NCBI GenBank assembly: GCA_001275005.1
Contig: JWZX01000683.1
Location: forward strand, 1 to 12,275
Length of the DNA stretch: 12,275 nt
DNA from: Chrysochromulina tobinii
Taxonomy: Eukaryota > Haptophyta > Prymnesiales > Chrysochromulinaceae
Direction: 5' to 3'
Each line of letters begins with the position of its first letter. The stretch's first letter is position 1. The notes below the pieces were generated by a model. The model worked only from the letters and a program-made list of their open reading frames with translations, made no database searches and was not told the DNA's origin. Shown here piece after piece: positions 8,201 to 12,275 of this stretch. The translations under genes were made by a program, and so were the position numbers.

Positions 8201-11200
8201 GAAGAACGTGGAGAAGCTCCATGCGGCCATGCGCCCGTACTTTCTGCGCCGCATGAAGGCGGACGTTGAGAAGTCGGTGCCTCCGAAGGAGGAGATCGTG
8301 GTGCAAGTCGAGCTCACGTCGACGCAGAAGCAGTGGTGAGCCGAATCTCGGAGTGAATCTCGGAGTGAATCTTGGGGGTGTCCTCCGGATGACCCTGATG
8401 ACCCTCTGATGACCCTCCGAGGACCCTCTGATGACCCTCTGATGACCCTCTGATGACCCTCTGATGGCCCTCTGAGGACCCTCTGATGGCCCTCTGAGGA
8501 CCCCTCCGAGGACCGCGTCTGAGCGCCTCCTTAATGACCTCCCTCATCAGGTACCGTGCCATCTACGAGCGGAACCTTACCTTCCTCAAGACCCAGGCGA
8601 CGCCCAACGGCCCCGCGCACGGGCCCTCGCTTATGAACATCGTCATGGAGCTGCGCAAGTGCTGCAACCACCCTTTCCTCATCGAAGGTGCTGAGGCGCA
8701 GATTCTGCGCCAGACGGGCGTCGTACCGGGCGGTTCGGTAGGCGACGTGCTCGTCTCTTCGGCAGGCAAGATGGTGCTCGTCAACAAGCTGCTGCCCAAG
8801 CTGCGCAAGCAAGGGCGCAAGGTCCTCATCTTCTCGCAGGTGAGATGGCTCCCTGATTTCACAGATGGCTCCCTGATTTCACAGCAGGTGAGATGGCTCC
8901 CTGATGACGTTTGATTTCCAGTAGATGACCTCTCTGGGAAGGGTGCTCCTCTTCTCTTCTCATAGGGGAGAGTGCCCTCTGATGACAATCATCAGAGTGC
9001 CCTCTGATGAAAATCATCAGATTGCCCTCTGATGACAATCATCAGATTGCCCTATGATGACCCTCTGATGAGACTCTGATGAGAAGGTGCTCCTCTACTC
9101 GCAGATGACGATGGTGCTCAACATCCTCGAGGATTACCTCCGCTGGCAAGCATATCCATACGAGCGCATCGACGGTTGCGTCAAAGGCAACGATCGGCAA
9201 GCGGCCATCGACCGCTTCTCGCGACCCGAATCGGATCGGTTTGTCTTCTTGCTGTGCACCAAAGCGGGCGGCGTGGGGATCAATCTGACCGCCGCCGATA
9301 CGGTCATCATCTACGACTCCGATTGGAACCCGCAGAACGATCTGCAAGCGCAGGCTCGCTGCCACCGCATCGGACAGACGCGTCCCGTGCAGGTGAGTCC
9401 ACTATCGAGCATCGATGGCCCCTGACTGCCCCTGATGGCCCTTATGACCCCTGATGGCACCTGATGGCCCCTGATGGCCCCGCCCAGGTCTACCGGCTCG
9501 TGACGCGCAACTCGTACGAGGAGATCATGTTCGAGAAGGCGTCGCTCAAGCTGGGCCTCGACCAGGCGGTCCTGTCGGGCATCGAGTCCGCTGGCGCCAA
9601 GAAGTTGAGCGGCAAGGAGATCTCAGCGCTGCTCCGACATGGCGCGTACGGCGCGCTGGCGAACGAAGAGGACGCGACGCAATTCACCGAGGCGTCGATT
9701 GACGAGATCCTGTCGAGATCGTCCAAGACGGTCGTGCACGACGCCAAGCAGGCCGAGGGAAAGTCCACTTTCTCGCACGCGCACTTTGCGGTCGCGGTGG
9801 GAGGGACGGACGTCTCCGTGGACGATCCCGAGTTCTGGACCAAGGTGGGGTTCGTCAACCAGCAGGCGGACGAGAGCCAGCAGAAGGTGACGAATTTGGG
9901 AGAGCGCAAGCGCAAGCAGGTGCGCTGAGTGCATGCTGATTGCCTCCCTCATTCAGGTGGGGCGCGCCTCGGGGTGGACGGGCTATTCTCTGAGTGCCTC
10001 GCTGAGTGCATGCTGATTGCCTCCCTCATCAGGTGGCTCGCCTCGGGATGGACGGCGCCCTCTTTGATGACGAAGAGGACGAGGCGAGCGCCAACATCCA
10101 GGCGGACCGAATGTTCACAGCGCTGTGCCGTTTTGGTTGGCATCGTGCAGCCGAGCTGCCCTCGATCGCGCGCGTGCATCCGCACTCGTCCGAGGATGCG
10201 ATCAAGCTGAGCGCCCACTACCTGTGCCAATGCGCAGCACAGGTAGCTCCGGTGGCTGACAAGTGGCCCGTGGTGCTCGCGGCGAGCGCGGTGGTTACAG
10301 CCGGCGGGAGCAAGCCTCCGAAACCGATGCAATCGTTGCGGGTGCGCGAGCGCATAGAGAAGAAGGCTCGGCATGACCTGCTGCGCTTACACCAGCTGCA
10401 CGCCCTGCATGCGTTCGTCCTGCGCCAACCCGCGATGGCCGCCGCGTGCGCCGTCCCGGGCGACGTTGGGGACGAGGGCGGCGTGGGCGGCGTGGGTAGC
10501 AGCAGCGCCCTTGGTGGCAGCGCCCGTGAGGCGGAGGCGAGGTGCGTTCAGCTGCTGCTCGACTCCGAGAGTGCGTCGACGGCGGCGGGTTGGGGCTCTT
10601 CGCTGCTGGGCCGGGCGTGTGCGGCGCTGCAGCCGCTGCTAGACGACGTCAAGGGCGCCCCGCCTGCGCCGGCGTGGGGCGCCCAGCACGATGCGAGGCT
10701 GCTCATTGGCGTGTACGTGCATGGCTGGGGCCACTACGACCTCCTTCGCAAGCACGATGCGCTATGGCAGTTTGCAACGGCGCTGGAGGAGGGTGCCGAC
10801 GCGGACGCGGCGGCGGCGGGCGGAGCATGGGGCGGCGGCGCGTGGCCCGAGACCAAAGTGCTCGAGAGGCGCGTGAACGCGCTGTTCAAAAGGGTGCCCG
10901 GCGCGGCGCCGCCTAAAGAGCTCGGCAGCGGCGGCGGTGGCGGCGGCGAGGGTGGCGAGGGAGCGTCTTCCCGCGCGGACGCGAAGGATGGCAGCGCCGG
11001 CGGGGGGGCGAAGCGCAAACGGAAAGTGGAGAAGGTGCAGCCGGACGACGACGACGACGAGGAAGAGGAGGACGAGGACGAGGACGAGGAGGATGAGGAT
11101 CGTCCCTATAAGCCCATGAAGAAGGGCTCGGTCAAGAAGGAGCCCTCGCTCAAGAAGGCCGCAGGCGCCAAGAAGGCGACTGGCGGCGCGAGCGGCGCTA

Positions 11201-12275
11201 GCAGCAATGGCGCTGGCGAGCGCAGCGAGCGCGCCGGCGCTGGTGGCGCAGCCGGTGGCGGCAAGGCGCCGACTCGGGAGCCGACCCGGGAGGAGATTGC
11301 ATCGGAGCGCGAGGCGGCGCGAAAGGACCTGACCGAGCTGCTGCTTGCCTTCGGGCTGCCGACGTCGGATGACGATTGGGAGAGAGTACGCCAGCACGCG
11401 ACTACGGCCTCGCTCAAGAAGAGCCCAGCCGAGGCACTGCGCAAGGGCGGCGAGCGTTTGGCCAAGGAGTGGGAGCTCGATGCCAAGTCCAAGAATGAGG
11501 AGACGTCGAGAGAGGCGAAGCAGCGGCTCACTCGCCTCGACATCGTCGCCACGCTCCGCCGCTTCATCGATCGCAACCCGCGACCCGACGTGGGCGCTCC
11601 ATCCTTGGAAAAGGAGGACCCGATGCCCTCCTGGTGGCAGCCACCTACCCACGACGCAGCTCTGGTGCACGGCGTGCTCAAGCATGGGTTCCCCAAAGGG
11701 AACGAGGGATGGAAGGCCATCTACTCCGACCTTGAGGTCTTCGCGTCGCCCGCGGCCAAGGCGAGTCCGCCGTCCAAGATGGCCTCTCTCAAGCGGCTCA
11801 AGCGCATCCATCTCGCCATGACGCCGTCAAAGGCAGCCGCGCCCAAGACGGCGCCCAAGGCTCTCAAGCAGCCGCCCGCGTGGATGCTCGCGCCGCCCCC
11901 CGCCTCCGCAGCGGCGCAGAGAGCTGCCAAGGAAGCGGCCGCCGCCGCCGCGGCCGCACTGGCGGCCAAGGAGGCCGCCGACGCCGGCGCGACCGGCGTG
12001 TCGGGCGGAGGAGCGGCGGCGCCTGCCGCCGCGGCGGGCGGCTCGAGCGCTGGGCCGGCGGCGGCGCCCACGACGGCGCCCAGCGGACCGGTGACCGTCG
12101 CGACTCTCTCGTCGCTCTCGAGGGTCGGAGTGCCTCTGAGCGATGCACTTGAGAGCAGCCGCTCCCATAAGCCCACACCAGAAGGTGCCAAGCCCACACC
12201 AGAAGGTGCCAAGCCCAAGAACAAGGCGGCGACGGCGGCGGCGAGCACAGCAGGGGTGGCGAGCACGCCGCCGCC
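5258..12275 (+). CDS. CHD chromatin remodeling ATPase, CHD6-9/Kismet-like, 11 exons, 3' end missing
   Basis: ATP-driven nucleosome remodeler of the nucleus. Exons: 5258-5820, 6472-6508, 6615-6691, 6853-7012, 7090-7440, 7617-7780, 7922-8335, 8551-8839, 9105-9392, 9488-9919, 10033-12275+. All junctions keep frame, giving at least 1672 residues. Order: acidic/basic tail (Asp/Glu run about 74-96); chromodomain 1 (ends KSYIHCVW); chromodomain 2 ([16 protein letters not shown]); SNF2 ATPase with [20 protein letters not shown] (356-363), DEAH (477-480), LTGTPLQN (505-511), [22 protein letters not shown], and RCHRIGQ; then [18 protein letters not shown] and GKSTF...DDPEFW, wording typical of CHD6-9; a SANT-like region (948-996); a SLIDE-like block at W1140 ([16 protein letters not shown]); a KRKRKVEK nuclear signal (1252) before an acidic run; and a second WW...HD..L..GV.KHG block (W1459). 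Start: ATG 5258 with good context; farther upstream only a GTG is in frame. A CHD1-type remodeler is the main alternative. Confidence 0.9.
5821..6471 (+). other. CHD intron 1, 651 bp
   Basis: Donor CAA|GTGCGT, acceptor CCCAG|GTCGTAC; phase 2, restoring KSYIHC of chromodomain 1. It is C/T- and CTG-rich. A 14-bp unit (ccgctgcccacctg) is repeated three times at 5927-5968, gctgcttg units lie at 6202-6229, and a CTG-rich stretch spans 6240-6330. A hairpin TGTGATGAG-AGCG-CTCATCACA lies at 6071-6092. If retained, the frame stays open until a stop at 6134-6136. No RNA gene is recognisable. Confidence 0.85.
6509..6614 (+). other. CHD intron 2, 106 bp
   Basis: Donor GAGCAG|GTGCTTG, acceptor GCTGCAG|GTCCTCG; phase 0. 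The interior is about six 10-bp units of gatgacacct (variants gatggcacct, gatgacgcct). The ten bases spanning donor and acceptor are alike (CAGGTGCTTG and CAGGTCCTCG). Confidence 0.85.
6692..6852 (+). other. CHD intron 3, 161 bp, with a 35-bp tandem repeat
   Basis: Donor CCG|GTACGG, acceptor ATGCAG|GTACGATG; phase 2. A 35-bp unit occurs at 6701-6735 and 6736-6770 with a partial third copy at 6771-6795. It contains the small palindrome CACTCGGAGTG and the core ctctgatgac. Confidence 0.85.
7013..7089 (+). other. CHD intron 4, 77 bp
   Basis: Donor GAG|GTGTGA, acceptor CCATCAG|GATGTG; phase 0. It is made of loose 10-12-bp units around ccatctga. It is the shortest intron here, with stops in frame. 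Confidence 0.85.
7441..7616 (+). other. CHD intron 5, 176 bp, with the 10-bp repeat also found in the HD intron
   Basis: Donor GGCAG|GTGTGT, acceptor CATCAG|CGCGAG; phase 0. 7451-7520 is a 10-bp array of gagtgccgct/gagtgacgct/gagtgctgct. An internal copy of the acceptor and exon 6 start (cagcgcgagctcgagagctg) lies at 7540-7559, 74 bp before the real one. Using the internal copy would give a stop within six codons. Confidence 0.85.
7781..7921 (+). other. CHD intron 6, 141 bp, 10-bp units of TCCGATGACC
   Basis: Donor CCAC|GTACGT, acceptor CTCATCAG|GTATGAG; phase 2. About ten units of tccgatgacc or gccgatgacc fill 7807-7900. Splicing restores LLTTYEMVN just before the DEAH motif. Confidence 0.9.
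8336..8550 (+). other. CHD intron 7, 215 bp, 11-bp units of GATGACCCTCT
   Basis: Donor CAGTG|GTGAGC, acceptor CTCATCAG|GTACCG; phase 2. About a dozen 11-bp units (gatgaccctct, gaggaccctct, gatggccctct) span 8388-8515, and agtgaatctcgg is repeated near the donor. Splicing restores [12 protein letters not shown]. Confidence 0.9.
8840..9104 (+). other. CHD intron 8, 265 bp, with duplicated exon edges and hairpins
   Basis: Donor TCGCAG|GTGAGA, acceptor TCGCAG|ATGACG; phase 0, giving KVLIFSQMTMVL. It holds a second copy of the donor (8885-8905), two copies of a 20-bp unit agatggctccctgatttcac at 8843-8882, three hairpin units (8977-9045), and two degenerate copies of the last exon 8 codons (about 8938-8966 and 9084-9104). 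Confidence 0.85.
9393..9487 (+). other. CHD intron 9, 95 bp
   Basis: Donor GTGCAG|GTGAGT, acceptor GCCCAG|GTCTAC; phase 0. Units of cccctgatgg fill 9418-9480. Splicing restores [13 protein letters not shown], an uninterrupted family motif. Confidence 0.9.
9920..10032 (+). other. CHD intron 10, 113 bp, with a tandemly duplicated acceptor
   Basis: Donor AAGCAG|GTGCGC, preferred acceptor CATCAG|GTGGCT ending at 10032; phase 0. A diverged copy of the acceptor plus exon start lies 76-77 bp upstream (acceptor ATTCAG at 9951-9956). Using that one would reach a stop codon after about 19 codons. Confidence 0.85.
12169..12210 (+). repeat. Two tandem 21-bp copies encoding KPTPEGA
   Basis: Two identical 21-bp units within exon 11, followed by a partial third (aagccc). 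They add a seven-residue repeat in the Ala/Pro-rich, probably disordered C-terminal region of the CHD protein. Confidence 0.9.

Noticed and set aside
1-12275. tRNA, rRNA or transposase genes
   Set aside because: I found no cloverleaf-like set of stems, no rRNA core words and no transposase motifs on either strand.

Overview
The window looks like nuclear DNA from a GC-rich unicellular eukaryote, most likely a marine alga. A haptophyte is my best guess, but I cannot confirm the lineage from sequence alone. The reasons are spliceosomal GT-AG introns whose phases join cleanly, a multi-domain secreted protein with Pro/Ser 'SPPPP' linkers, and a CHD-type chromatin remodeler. There are no bacterial-style operons or ribosome binding sites.

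Region 1 (1-3361, minus strand) is the 5' part of a large secreted or cell-surface glycoprotein gene that runs off the left edge. Its order is signal peptide, Pro/Ser linker, C-type lectin-like domain, Pro-rich linker, laminin-G/concanavalin-like domain, short Pro linker, ALK/LTK-type Gly-rich domain, Pro/Ser linker, right-handed beta-helix repeats, and another Pro/Ser linker. The lectin part and everything after it lie in two different frames, joined across a run of six C on the minus strand. One base too many there (error, allele or real lesion) would explain the break. About 3395-3769 is a divergent promoter region that becomes AT-rich on its right side.

Region 2 (3770-5073, plus) is a two-exon gene for an HD-superfamily phosphohydrolase of the COG4339 type, with a hydrophobic segment at each end. 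Its 383-bp intron is largely an 18-unit array of a 10-bp repeat.

Region 3 (5258 to the right edge, plus) is an 11-exon CHD chromatin remodeler, 3'-incomplete, with at least 1672 residues. It has tandem chromodomains, a full SNF2 ATPase, and SANT/SLIDE-like modules. Its wording is closest to the CHD6-9/Kismet subfamily. All ten introns fall in phase, which strongly supports the model.

The most unusual material is in the introns. Nearly every one is built of short tandem units of 10-35 bp related to CTGATGACC or GAGTGCCGCT. Five end in CATCAG, and two share a 20-nt acceptor exactly. Eight of eleven acceptors read AG|GT, and several introns contain duplicated splice sites or duplicated exon edges. 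The repeat core CTGATGA is the reverse complement of the acceptor TCATCAG. Together this suggests recent intron gain and growth by tandem duplication or an introner-like process, with possible RNA pairing between repeats and acceptors. This is the best candidate in the window for something undescribed.
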